The notes below the pieces were generated by a model, which had not been told where the DNA came from, searched no databases, and saw nothing but the letters and a program-made list of their open reading frames with translations. Position numbers and translations under genes: made by a program. Source: Haliclona indistincta (taxonomy: Eukaryota; Porifera; Demospongiae; Haplosclerida; Chalinidae). Taken from it: a DNA stretch of 64,000 nt. The stretch lies in assembly GCA_964017065.1 (NCBI GenBank), contig OZ024785.1, positions 2,065,142-2,129,141 on the forward strand, read 5' to 3'. Below, piece by piece: positions 12,740-23,217 of the stretch (position 1 is the stretch's first letter; the number at the start of each line of letters is the position of its first letter).

Positions 12740-14350
12740 TTATGCAGTTATGGAATTCACATATACATGTACAAAATTTCAGTGATAATAATTGCTCGAT
12801 TTCAATGCTTTAATTAAGCATGAGTGGTAGTATAGTATACGGAAATAATACAGAGAAATTACAGTTTTTATGGTCACGCCAACATGACTGTCAGCACGTT
12901 ACAATCTTCTGGTTATAGTACTGCAGTTTGAAATTTCAATAGCCATTAGGCAGTTGAGACAGTGGCAGGATACCATTACCTGTGAAACCAGCAATTAGTT
13001 CTAAAGCACACTACACTACAATGTACTTGACGAGCCGGGGGTTTCGTGATTTTCGTTTATTTTATTTGTAACTTGACATTAGTTTCTGCACATTAATATT
13101 GGTAGTAACTGTGACTTCCTTATTGTGATCGACTCTCTCATTTCATTTAGATCACCTCCCCAATCAATTGATGCGCTCAGTGACAACATGAATAACAGTA
13201 ATAGTTTGTGTATTAGAAATGCTAAATATTGTCAATTTTTACTGTTAGCAGCCTTCAATCTTTGTAAATAGCTATTATTATTGATAATCACATTATGCCA
13301 TCCGTTATTATGTACATCATTGTCACAGTGAACTAAAGTTGTATTTTACCTAAATTTTTACATGGTGCCATTGTTTAAAAATTGTCAACACACTCAATAA
13401 TTATAGCTACATGTATACCTATTGAACTCACTCTGAATGATGGCACTGTTCTTCCTAACCTTATGGTGGCTGTTGCTGTTATACTTTGCTTCATAACCCA
13501 AGTGGAGCTTGCCCAAGTCTATTAGTGCATGTATGCTGGCAACCAGTATATGTCTCTGAGCAGTATGCTATAGTGTCATCTACTATCACTGCCACACCAT
13601 TATCATTTGTACTAAGCATAATTATCTATACATGTATAGCTCAATTTTCCTGTGCTTTATTGCTATTCATGTTTAGATATAAAAAAAATTTATCATGTAA
13701 GTGAATGATATTATCGTTTTTTTTTACAGTAACTGCACATACAGGTTTTAGAATAATTATTGCTTTCATCATTTAAAGGTCAATTCTGTGCACAGATTAA
13801 CTTAACACTAACCAGTAAACAAGAGTGCATGCACATACATGGAATATGATGCTATAGTTTATTTTGCAGGTTTTTGTCATCAAGACCTTATCAGCATCAA
13901 AATAATAATTGATTTACCTATACTGAAGTCATTTTAGCAGCCTCCTACCAAAACAATCTTTGTAGATAACTAGTTCATTAAGAATCAAGTTATGTCATCT
14001 GATATTATGTACATGTGGTGCGTATATTATTAAAATCCAGATGGTTTATCTTTACTCACAGCTCTATCTGCAGGCATACTTGCATGCACTGTATAGTTAT
14101 AATGTTTAGTCCGCAGTGCAAACAGGCTGTTTTGCAACTCTTGAAAAAACAATTTTAATGACAACTTAAGTAACATTTTAAGCTAATTCACTAGAATACG
14201 TACAAATGTTTGGAAGTCACATTAGTGAGCTATAATTATCGGAAAGTGTAACAGGTAATTTTACAAAGCGTTTTGTACATTAGCGATGTTTACACAGTTT
14301 TAACGAACAGTTAGCTATAATAACTCTAAATCAAGAGCCATTGCGCTCAA
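12740..14350. other. Intergenic stretch between genes D and E
   Basis: AT-rich. No intact gene seen. A relic exon at 13866-13935 is listed separately. The sequence at about 13560-13620 faintly recalls an FN3 exon end (tatcatttgtac). Confidence 0.4.
13866..13935 (+). pseudogene. Relic stalk exon of a receptor gene
   Basis: After a ttgcag acceptor the DNA matches the gene E exon at 15542-15622 (cttgtcatcataagcc and gattgatttacctactg types) with substitutions and small deletions. It suggests that an older gene copy lay just upstream of gene E. Confidence 0.4.
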
Positions 14351-14359
14351 ACAGAAGTC

Positions 14360-16120
14360 ATGGCTATGCTCCTCATGTCTGCTGCTGTTCTCTGGACAAG
14401 TGTCTTGTGTTGTGCTGTTGGTACACCTATTGATGGTCCTCAACCAATGAATATTGTTGCTCCACTTAATACCAAGATAGCATTCACTTGCATAGTGAAT
14501 ATCACAGAGATGACAGTAGAGAGGTTCTTTGACATAGCCTGGGCAATTGATGGTGTGCCATTGCCTGCTGATAGCAATCAGAATATCACAGAGAATGGAT
14601 TGCTGAGGATCGGATTGCTGCAGCTATTGTCAGAAAACACTCTTGTGTTTGTACAATGTGTTGTTCTTGTCAGAGATGCTCCATGGAGTTCAACAATAAC
14701 AGCACCTTTTAAAAGTGAAAATGCAACTTTTACAACTTATGGTGAGAACTTTTTTACAGCTAGTACATTGCATTTTCTGTCTATAGGTCCACCTGAGCCA
14801 CCATCAAACCTCACTTCAACACAGTCCAGTGACAACGCTCTGATATTATCATGGAGTGCTCCATCCTCTCCAGTACAGCTACACTACACTGTCACAGTGT
14901 GGACCAACACCAGTACCATCACAATGTTCAATACCTCCTCCACCATCATGACTATCAGTAGAGACAACATCACTACCAGTGACTCCACATCAGAGTGTGA
15001 TCAGTATGTGTGGAGTGTCACTGCTATCAATCCTGCTGGTACCAGTACACCTACTAACACCACTGCCACAGTATCATTTGTACCAGGCATGTCTAGTATA
15101 AGCATGAATTATTGCATAAAATTATTAATATTCTGGTACAGATTTTAATTTGTCATTGACAACTTCGAAAATCAATTCAACCCTTGTAATTACGGTAATA
15201 CATACAGTAGTCAATATTACACTACACTGTAGATTTGTTGTCCTTTAGCTACAGTCAACTGCACAAGCTGATTTCAGCAGTAATATTGATTTCATTGTCA
15301 TAATGTCGAATCTGTGCACAAACAAGACCACTAAAATTATGCTGTTGAAAGGACCACAAATGATATTTTATACCACCGATTCTCAAAACTGGACCAATAT
15401 CACTGTTGTTGCTGAGCTGAATCAATGTAATAAAACTATGATACTATACCTGTAAGCATCAACGATACGGCATTAGGTAAACATGTGTACACATGCAAGG
15501 AATCACATACAATAATTACTAGTATAAATGTCGTTGTGCAGATTCTTGTCATCATAAGCCTCATCAGTTGCATCAAAATAGTAGCATTGATTTACCTACT
15601 GAGAATTTACAGATGACCACAAGTGAGTTACTGCTCTATAATTGTTGCAAAATTGTTTGTCACAAGCACAGCAGTGCAACACATGCACAGTATAGTAGCA
15701 CAATATAGTCAGTATTATAGTATCGAGTGAGGTACTTACTCAATGGTTTGCTTTCACTGTTTATTTTGTTATCGTAATTGTCCTCTACTACAGGTACACC
15801 ATTACCATCATCTTCTGGTGTGAATGGTCATCATCCTTTCACTGCATGTTAGTTCATCATTGCTCATCCTACAGGTTGCTCCACAAGTCTAGTGGTAGGA
15901 CTGTCTCTTGGTATTGTTACTGCATATCTTCTTGGACCGGGTACAGCTAGTGCTGTTGCTGTTATTATCTGGCTATGTGTCAGGAAGAGATCAGGTTGGT
16001 ACTATAGAATGCATGTGCTACAGCTGGTGTTTCATTGCAGGTGGTACTGAGAGGAACACACACAAAGATGATCCACTCACTGCATGCTTATGGAATGCAA
16101 CAAGTGATGCCTGTATATGA
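14360..16120 (+). pseudogene. Ig-FN3 receptor, gene E (decaying; possible soluble form)
   Basis: Exons by comparison with genes C and F: 14360-14741 (signal MAMLLMSAAVLWTSVLCCAV plus Ig-like domain, cysteines in AFTCIVN and FVQCVVL), 14787-15086 (FN3 with the alternative second half, SECDQYVWSVTAINPAG), 15142-15194, 15249-15455, 15542-15622, 15794-15817, 15875-15994 (transmembrane) and 16041-16120. Three changes argue against a full receptor. Two extra bases (ta near 15445) put TAA at 15453-15455, before the transmembrane exon. The expected donor after that exon is lost. The tail exon lacks 8 bases present in F1, so it shifts frame and ends at TGA 16118-16120. The FN3 exon has a GC donor (caggcatgt). 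A secreted ectodomain remains possible. Confidence 0.7.
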
Positions 16121-17160
16121 AACCATAATTATAGAACTGAGACTGTACAATGACCACATCATTACAACTACAATGCCGTCAAATGCATGCTGTGGGCGTG
16201 GTAGATAATATCAGCTACAATGTAAAAGAGCTCTGCAGCATGGTTCTAGTCTCGTCACGATGCCCGCGTACCAACGTCTGTATATCGTTCTTTCATCTAT
16301 GGCTCTTTGTTTGATGCCTGCAGCTGGAGCCGCGTTGATCAAGAGTCTTCAACCAATGAATGCTGTTGCTCCACTCGGCGCCATGGTGGAATTTAAGTGT
16401 GTAGTAAACACAACTGAGCTAAACGAGGGGTTCTTCGATATTATATGGGTAGTTGATGGCCGGGTGCTGCAGCCAGGAGGCAGCAATCAAGTAGTCATTA
16501 GTAATGGATCGTTGAGAATTGGTACCCTGAAGCTGAATGTATCATAGGATCATGTCTCTAGTGTGCCTGTACAGTGTGCAGTTCTTACTAGAAATCCATT
16601 ATGGGAAATATCTGTGATTTGTAAAAGTGAGAATGCAACTCTGACAGCTTACGGTGAGACACTACTATTGTGTGCATTGCATTCAGGCGGCTTGTATTCA
16701 TATATACAGGTCCTCCTGAGGCACCATCAAACCTCACATCAACACAGTCCAGTGACAATGCTCTGATATTATCATGGAGTGCTCCATCCTCTCCAGTACA
16801 GCTATACTACACTGTCACAGTTAACATCAGTACTACCATCAGAATGACTAATAATACTAACATCACTATCACTAGAGAAGAAGTGATGACTGCTTTAAAC
16901 TCATCAGAGTGTGATTATTATACATTCCATGTCATTGCTTCTAATCCTGCTGGTAATAGTACACCAGCCAACCTCACTACACCAGTCACATTTGTACCAG
17001 GTATGAACTCTAGTTGTGCTTATTATGTGCTCTTCCCAGATTAAAGTGCATGTTAGCTGTAGTTGACAAAACTCAAGTTGCATGCATTGCCAAAAAATAG
17101 CTAGCTGGTAAAAGTACCAACAAAACAATCTGGTAACTGATGAAAGTTTATACCAACTGC

Positions 17161-17381
17161 ACTCCAATGCAGAATCTGTGAGTACTCATTCAATACATTC
17201 AACATGAATCGGATGCATGCAGCATTACATCAGGATCGACTGCACCTATTATGGTCTCCTGATTACATGTGACATGTAATCAGGAGACCATAATAGGTGC
17301 TGTCGATCCTGATGTAATGCTGCATGCATCTGATTCATGTTGAATGTATTGAATGAGTACTCACAGATTCTGCATTGGAGT
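17161..17381. repeat. Near-perfect 221-bp palindrome
   Basis: Arms 17161-17270 and 17272-17381 are 110 bp each, separated by one base, with two mismatches found by eye. The right arm includes the first bases of an F1 exon (attctgcattggagt), so exon sequence is present in both orientations. Confidence 0.9.
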
Positions 17382-17426
17382 TCACTTCAAGATATGATAC
17401 CAACAGTTCAGATCTCATGTTTACTA

Positions 17427-19186
17427 TTATCATTGCCGATAGGCAATGATATGTAGGGATGACCGCGAATTAAGATGGCGGCTACTCATGTGTGAAAATG
17501 AGTTTCGCACATATCTCTACTATGATACATCTATACTGCATTCTAACTATCTCTAAGTGACTCTGAAGTGTAAGCGCTTGTAGGACGTCTATGAAAGTCG
17601 CCGGGACTGCTTGTTTGACGACGAAAATCAAGAAAGAGAGCATTTGCAGATCTTCGCTGTTATAGCGTTTCTCGAGATTCTAGACATCTAGGATTGATCA
17701 GGCGATTGTTCTGAGCCTGGAAATACCTTTGGCGAAGCTGAAAGACGTTTCTAAAGTGGTAAACTAAAATCGCCGCCCACGCGAATTGTTCATCTTCTTT
17801 CTTCTTCTTCTTCTTCTTCTTTGACAAGCATAGCGCTGTCCTGAGTGAACGAATCACTACCAAACCTGCACTATCGCATGTGTATATATCTTGGTTAGTG
17901 CACTTACTTCTTAGATAGGCATCAAACACTACCAGAAGCGAGTAATCCTTGAAAAACATGGTTTTTGGACCGTTTTGGACTAGCGACTTCATTAATTAAC
18001 CCTCTTGTCGCTTCTTATCATTAACTCCGCCCACATCAGTTTTGCAGCTATCTCGCTACTGCGTTTTGTCTCTGCTCTGGACGCTTCAGCGCGCAAGCCA
18101 GAGGTATAAAATGTGTCTAGACCAGTACTATACCCTAAATAACACTGATCTGTTCGTTAAAGCTTCAGATGGCGGGTTAAAGCTGACTTACACAGGCGTG
18201 AACAACTTGAGTAGTCCGAGTCAGCTTACTGGCGCCAAGATTCTATGCACAGTAAGGTTCGTACACCACACATCGTAAGTTGTAAAGGACTAGAAGCCTC
18301 TGTGAGTGTGATAATGACATCAACAAGATTCTACTAGGCGTGCTCCTACTATTTAGGCTCGCAGCATCATGAATTGGCAGTGACTAGTCTCTTCTTCATC
18401 CATTATAATACTAACAAGTATCATGTTGTCAAATCATACCTGGACTTGAAATTTTAAACCTTTCATTGAATGATTATTCTTGTGATTGGTAATATTAAAC
18501 ATTTAAACCACACTCCTTACTCTCAAGAGGCTGTGCACGCATTCACATCAGTATCTATTGTACTGCTCACAGAGTTGTAAAAATGAAATAACATCCAACA
18601 TAGAATACAACTAAACAGTTTGAACTGATAGTGATCAAAAAAGTAACAGGAACAAGTAAAGTAAAAAATCTTTAATAAAAAAACTGAAAAGTGTAGGGAT
18701 GACTCTTAAAAAAGGAAGGGAACAAGAGGGGATGATGCTTGCAAAAGTAAAGGAACAAGATGGAATAATGCTTGCAAATGTAAAAGTCCCAAGTATCCCT
18801 ACATCAGCGGCTTGAAGGAGGACGCAGTCCGATGGAGTAATTGACAGTTGTAAATAACTGGAGGTATCTGTGTTTGGAGGACGCAGTCCGATGAAGTAAT
18901 TGACGGTTGTAGATAACTAGAGGTATCTGTGTTTTGGAGGACGCAGTCCGATTGAGTAATGATCGTTGTAAAAGGTATAGGAAGAGGATTCCACATTAAT
19001 TTTGTCAGTTGCATGTTGTCGCAGCAAGCCGCTGATGTAGGGATACTTGGGACTTTTACATTTGCAAGCTTTATTCCATCTTGTTCCTTTACTTTTGCAA
19101 GCATCATCCCCTCTTGTTCCCTTCCTTTTTTAAGAGTCATCCCTACACTTTTCAGTTTTTTTATTAAAGATTTTTTACTTTACTTG
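17427..19186. mobile_element. 1.76-kb transposon inserted in a gene F1 exon
   Basis: The interrupted exon aligns with the gene C exon at 5709-5773 on both sides, and a TA dinucleotide is repeated at the two junctions. The left end starts ttatcattgccgataggcaa and forms a small hairpin. The right end is the outer arm of a long foldback at 18655-19188. A homologous copy starts at 62373 and runs off the window. Inside are a (TTC)n tract near 17797-17821 and no convincing transposase, so it is probably non-autonomous. Confidence 0.75.
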
Positions 19187-19188
19187 TA
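18655..19188. repeat. Foldback structure with 160-bp inverted arms
   Basis: Arms 18655-18814 and 19029-19188 are inverse copies ending in acaagtaaagtaaaaaa. They carry units of about 33 bp (aaggaacaagatgg.. ..tgcttgcaaa). Between them are three direct copies of a unit containing ggaggacgcagtccgat. Related arms lie at 49577-49735 and 63655-63890. Confidence 0.8.
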
Positions 19189-20042
19189 AAGGTAGCACTC
19201 AGTTATAAAATGAAACTCCTCATGTTAGTTACAATTAGAATCATGTTGATTCTCAAAACATCACTGTTGTCATAAATAATCAATGCAACAAGAAGACTTA
19301 TTTGGTACTGCCTGTGAGCATCAGTAAGTGTTTGCTAGTATATCTCATTTAAGTAAATGTTTTCTCAGCTCCTAGTTATTGTCAACAATGTGTTTCACCA
19401 ACAATATCATCCAGTGTGTATTCCAAGATGTCATCCACCACATTATTGTTTTCTGAGTCTACAGGTGGGTATACTGTTGGGAAATTTCACAATTGTGAAT
19501 ATCATTATTAAATTAAATATTTACTACACATGCAGGTTCTCTATTGCTACCGACAGTATTAGCTTCAGGTACAGAATTGTTCCACTAGACTGTAGTATAA
19601 TCCATCATTATCACATATCACTGCAGGTTGCTCCACTAGTACAGTGGTAGGACTGTCTCTTGGTATTGTTACTGCATATCTTCTTGGACTGGGTACAGCT
19701 AGTGCTGTTGCTGTTATTATCTGGCTATGTATCAGGAAGAGATCAGGTTGGTACTATAGACTGCATGTGCTACAGCTGGTGTTTCATTGCAGGTGGTACT
19801 GAGAGGAACACACACAAAGATGATCCACTCACTGCAGCAAATGATGCTTATGGAATGCAACAAGTGATTCCTGTATATGAAACCATAATATAGAACTGGG
19901 ACTGTACAATGACCACATCATTACAACCACAATGCGTCACATGCATGCTGGGGGCGTGGTATCAAAAATACGAGCTACCGCTCGCGAGCTACACTGATGT
20001 AGAGATCTCTGCAGCATGGTTGAGGGTTCTAGTCTCGTCACG

Positions 20043-21835
20043 ATGCCCGCATACCAATTTCTGTGTATTCATATCATTCTTTCATCTATGGCTCTTTGTT
20101 TGATGCCTACAACTGGAGCCACGTTGATCAAGAGTCTTCAACCAATGATTGCTCTTGCTCGACTCGGCGCCATACGTGTGTAGTAAACACAACTGAGCTA
20201 AACGAGGGGTTCTTCGATATTAAATGGGTAGTTGCTGGAGTGCTGTTGTCAGGAGGCAGCAATCAAGCAGTCATTAGTAATGGATCGTTGAGAATTGGTA
20301 CCCTGCAGCAGAGAGTATCAGAGGATCATGTCTCTAGTGTGCCGGTACAGTGTGCAGTTCTTACTATAAATAATCCATCATGGGAAATATCTGTGATTCG
20401 TAAAAGTGAGAATGCGACTCTGACAGCTTATGGTGAGACACTACTATTGTGTGCATTGCATTCAGGCGGCTTGTATATATGCAGGTCCTCCTGAGGCACC
20501 ATCAAACCTCACATCAACACAGTCCAGTGACAATGCTCTGATATTATCATGGAGTGCTCCATCCTCTCCAGTACAGCTACACTACACTGTCACAGTGTGG
20601 ACCAACACCAGTACCATCACAATGTTCAATACCTCCTCCACCACCATCACTATCAGTAGAGACAACATCACTACCAGTGACTCCACATCAGAGTGTGATC
20701 AGTATGTGTGGAGTGTCACTGCTATCAATCCTGCTGGTACCAGTACACCTACTAACATCACTATACCACTATTTTGTGCAACAGGTTTGTGTACATTATT
20801 CGCCTATATTTAAAGTCACCGTTTTCCTCTAGATATGACAGAAACTCCTTTGTTAAATGTGTGCACTTCAAGCATTAGCAATACTTCTGCACTTGTGATC
20901 ACATATAAGGTGTATTGTAGGCATAATATCAATAGTAACTAGATTTATAATATCAGATTACTGATAATCATAACTGGACCAATATCAGCATCGTTGCTGA
21001 AAACCTACAGAAAAGATCCTGCCAAAATTTAGAGAGTGAAAATTTTTACCAAAAAAATACCAGTGCCTGTGAATATCAGTAAGTGCCTTTTTCATGATTT
21101 CATAATAGTCATTTGTGATATTTTTCTCAGCTCCTGATCTTTGCGAACAATTTGAATATTCTACCAATTCACCAACGATGACTATTTCTTGTTCAACGTC
21201 ATGTTAGTACTATCACTGCAAGGCTGGTATTTTTCTTGGCACAAATTTCATTCTCTAAATTTTGGCAGTATCTAATTTCATGATAAATTTTAATACAAAA
21301 TATTGTACTAAAGTGGATTCAATTTTCTCTGATCACGAAATTTAAGTGCGTGCGGATGATACCAGGTCTAGCATAAGTGCACTATGTGTATCTAGATTGT
21401 ATATAATAATGTAATACACGTACATGTATAATATTTATTTTTCTATCACAGGTACACCAACAACACTGATATCTAAAGCACCTTTAGGTACCGTACTTGT
21501 TATGTACTGTACAATTATTATTGGTCATGCCTCACCACTGCAGGATGCTCCACAAGTACAGTGGTAGGACTGTCTCTTGGTATTGTTACTGCATATCTTG
21601 TTGGACTGGGTACAGCTAGTGCTGTTGCTGTTATTGTTGTTAGGAAGAGATCATTCTGTCAGTACATGTAGATATAATACTGAGACTCTAGCTGATTCAT
21701 GCTGTTACTCATGCAGGTGACAGGAATAAAAACGATCCATTAACAACACCTAATGAGGCTTATGGAAAGCATTCTATTCCTGTGACTTCAACAGACACTG
21801 TTGTTATGTATGAAACTGTAGACAAAACTGTTTGA
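20043..21835 (+). pseudogene. Ig-FN3 receptor, gene F2 (two frameshifts)
   Basis: Exons: 20043-20432 (signal and Ig-like), 20485-20784 (FN3), 20833-20909, 20957-21078, 21131-21202, 21452-21487 (stalk), 21544-21657 (transmembrane) and 21717-21835 (tail, TGA). Compared with F1 the Ig exon lacks about 10 bases around 20173, which shifts frame and removes the first Ig cysteine. Exon 20957-21078 is also out of phase, with foreign sequence (gccaaaatttagagagtgaaa) that recurs inverted at about 21247-21267. The tail is well kept (NEAYGKHSIPV and VMYETV), and the last motif fits an ITIM-type pattern. Sequencing error could explain one of the shifts. Confidence 0.65.
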
Positions 21836-21915
21836 TGTACAACGGTACGCCGTACGGGGTACCGGTACGTACCGCATACAGAAAACGTAACCGTTACTGT
21901 ACAAAGTACAACAAG

Positions 21916-23158
21916 CAGAGATTATTAATACTACGTAACCGGGATAAGAAACTGTGGCAATCTTTTGTCACTATGCGCGTTTCGCTTGGAATGACGTCAT
22001 TCTCGTGAAAATTGTATTACTGCATTCAGTGACTCAATCAGGCGACCGCACGCTAGGGACACGCACATTATTCTTTTTTTCCTCCCTATTATTCTATTCT
22101 TGTATTCCTAACATCTTGCCCTATTATTCTTAACATTTCTTCCCATTATTCTTAAACAAAGAGATTTAAATATTACAAATTGGTTCGATTATTGTATTGT
22201 AACATTACACTAGCTTCTATTCTGAGCTAGCCGAGTCTGAAGTATAACTAGCGTGAGCGCACGAGGAGTCCGACGTACTCAGCTGCGTCACAGAAATACT
22301 ACTAGAGCTAGAGGAGGGGCCCGAGTTATCCGTTGTAATCACAGAGGAGGAAGTTGTTGGTTCTGCCGTCATACAGTCACCTCGTTCACCGCCAGCTAGG
22401 CAGCGCTGAGCTAGCTGAGCACGTGGATTACGTAATTATTGCATCATGTTTATGTCATAATTACGTCATCTAGGCATTTTCAGCCTATTATTCTTTTTAT
22501 TGAAATTATACCTATTATTCCCAAAGAAATTCTGGAATAATGTGCGTGTCCCTACCGCACGCACGAGCTTTTTCGTTAAAAAACTATGGTTAAGGCCTGT
22601 TGTAGACTAGTTACAGAGCTTAAATTATGACATTTACACAATCCAATCATCCACCTAACAAAAGATACTGTGAAAGTGAATACCAGGTCAACAGATTCTG
22701 TACGGTTATGTTTACAAAAGTGGGACCAAAAAATGGCTTAAACCGTCGCTGGTGTGAATCCAAAGCATCAAGAAGCACAAAATGTATCTATTTACACGCA
22801 CCAGTACTCGAACTTTACAATAAACTAGGCAGGAACTGCAACAGGCATCTCACGAAGTCCTGGATGTGTTTACAAACTATCTGTTAGCCTTGTCAACAAA
22901 GACTCAACATCACACGCGCCCGTCGTCTATAGCCAATAAAACCTTGATAGTCTTCGACTAGGAGACACTAGTAGTGAAGAAACACGCTCCTTTCGTCCCA
23001 AGAGCAAGTGCTAACGCGAGCAAGAGTTCATACAAACTCCGTATCTGCGCGTTCTTTGTGGTTGTTTGACGAAACGCGAAACGCGCATGGGTACACCACT
23101 TGCAATACATTTTGATTGACAGTTTCTTATCCCGGTTACGTAGTATTAATAATCTCTG
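21916..23158. mobile_element. 1.24-kb element with perfect 39-bp terminal inverted repeats
   Basis: Arms 21916-21954 and 23120-23158 are exact inverse copies starting cagagattattaatactacg. No obvious direct target repeat was found. It has no recognisable transposase and contains a nested hAT-like MITE. Its right end is 59 bp before the gene H start codon. Confidence 0.85.
22054..22554. mobile_element. hAT-like MITE with 8-bp target duplication
   Basis: Terminal inverted repeats of 20 bp (tagggacacgcacattattc) at 22054-22073 and 22535-22554, flanked by ccgcacgc on both sides. An 8-bp duplication is the hAT superfamily hallmark. It is 501 bp long, has no coding region and is nested in the 39-bp-TIR element. 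Confidence 0.85.
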
Positions 23159-23217
23159 GTACAAGGGTTTCGGGTTAAGGATGCGCGCTCGAATCTGATA
23201 GTCGAATTGTGCAAGGA

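Larger units (their letters stand above)
16260..19893 (+). pseudogene. Ig-FN3 receptor, gene F1 (broken in three ways)
   Basis: Recognisable exons: 16260-16653 (signal and Ig-like), 16710-17000 (FN3), 17367-17426 continued at 19187-19191 (second FN3-like part), 19239-19323, 19369-19464 and 19536-19568 (stalk), 19627-19746 (transmembrane, CIRKRSG) and 19793-19893 (tail NDAYGMQQ and PVYETII, TAG). A GAG-to-TAG change relative to F2 stops the Ig exon at 16545-16547. A 221-bp palindrome covers the start of the third exon. A 1.76-kb transposon sits inside that same exon. Downstream exons keep open frames, so the damage may be recent. Confidence 0.75.

Noticed and set aside
17660..17992. 110-codon minus-strand frame with a Lys run
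   Set aside because: The Lys run is the (TTC)n microsatellite; the same place in the second copy has a different frame.
18042..18278. Short plus-strand ORF in the 1.76-kb element
   Set aside because: The equivalent region at 63.0-63.2 kb does not keep the frame.
21838..21895. Palindromic GTAC-rich stretch as a regulatory site
   Set aside because: Only short self-complementary words; no known binding site and no paralogous copy upstream of other genes.
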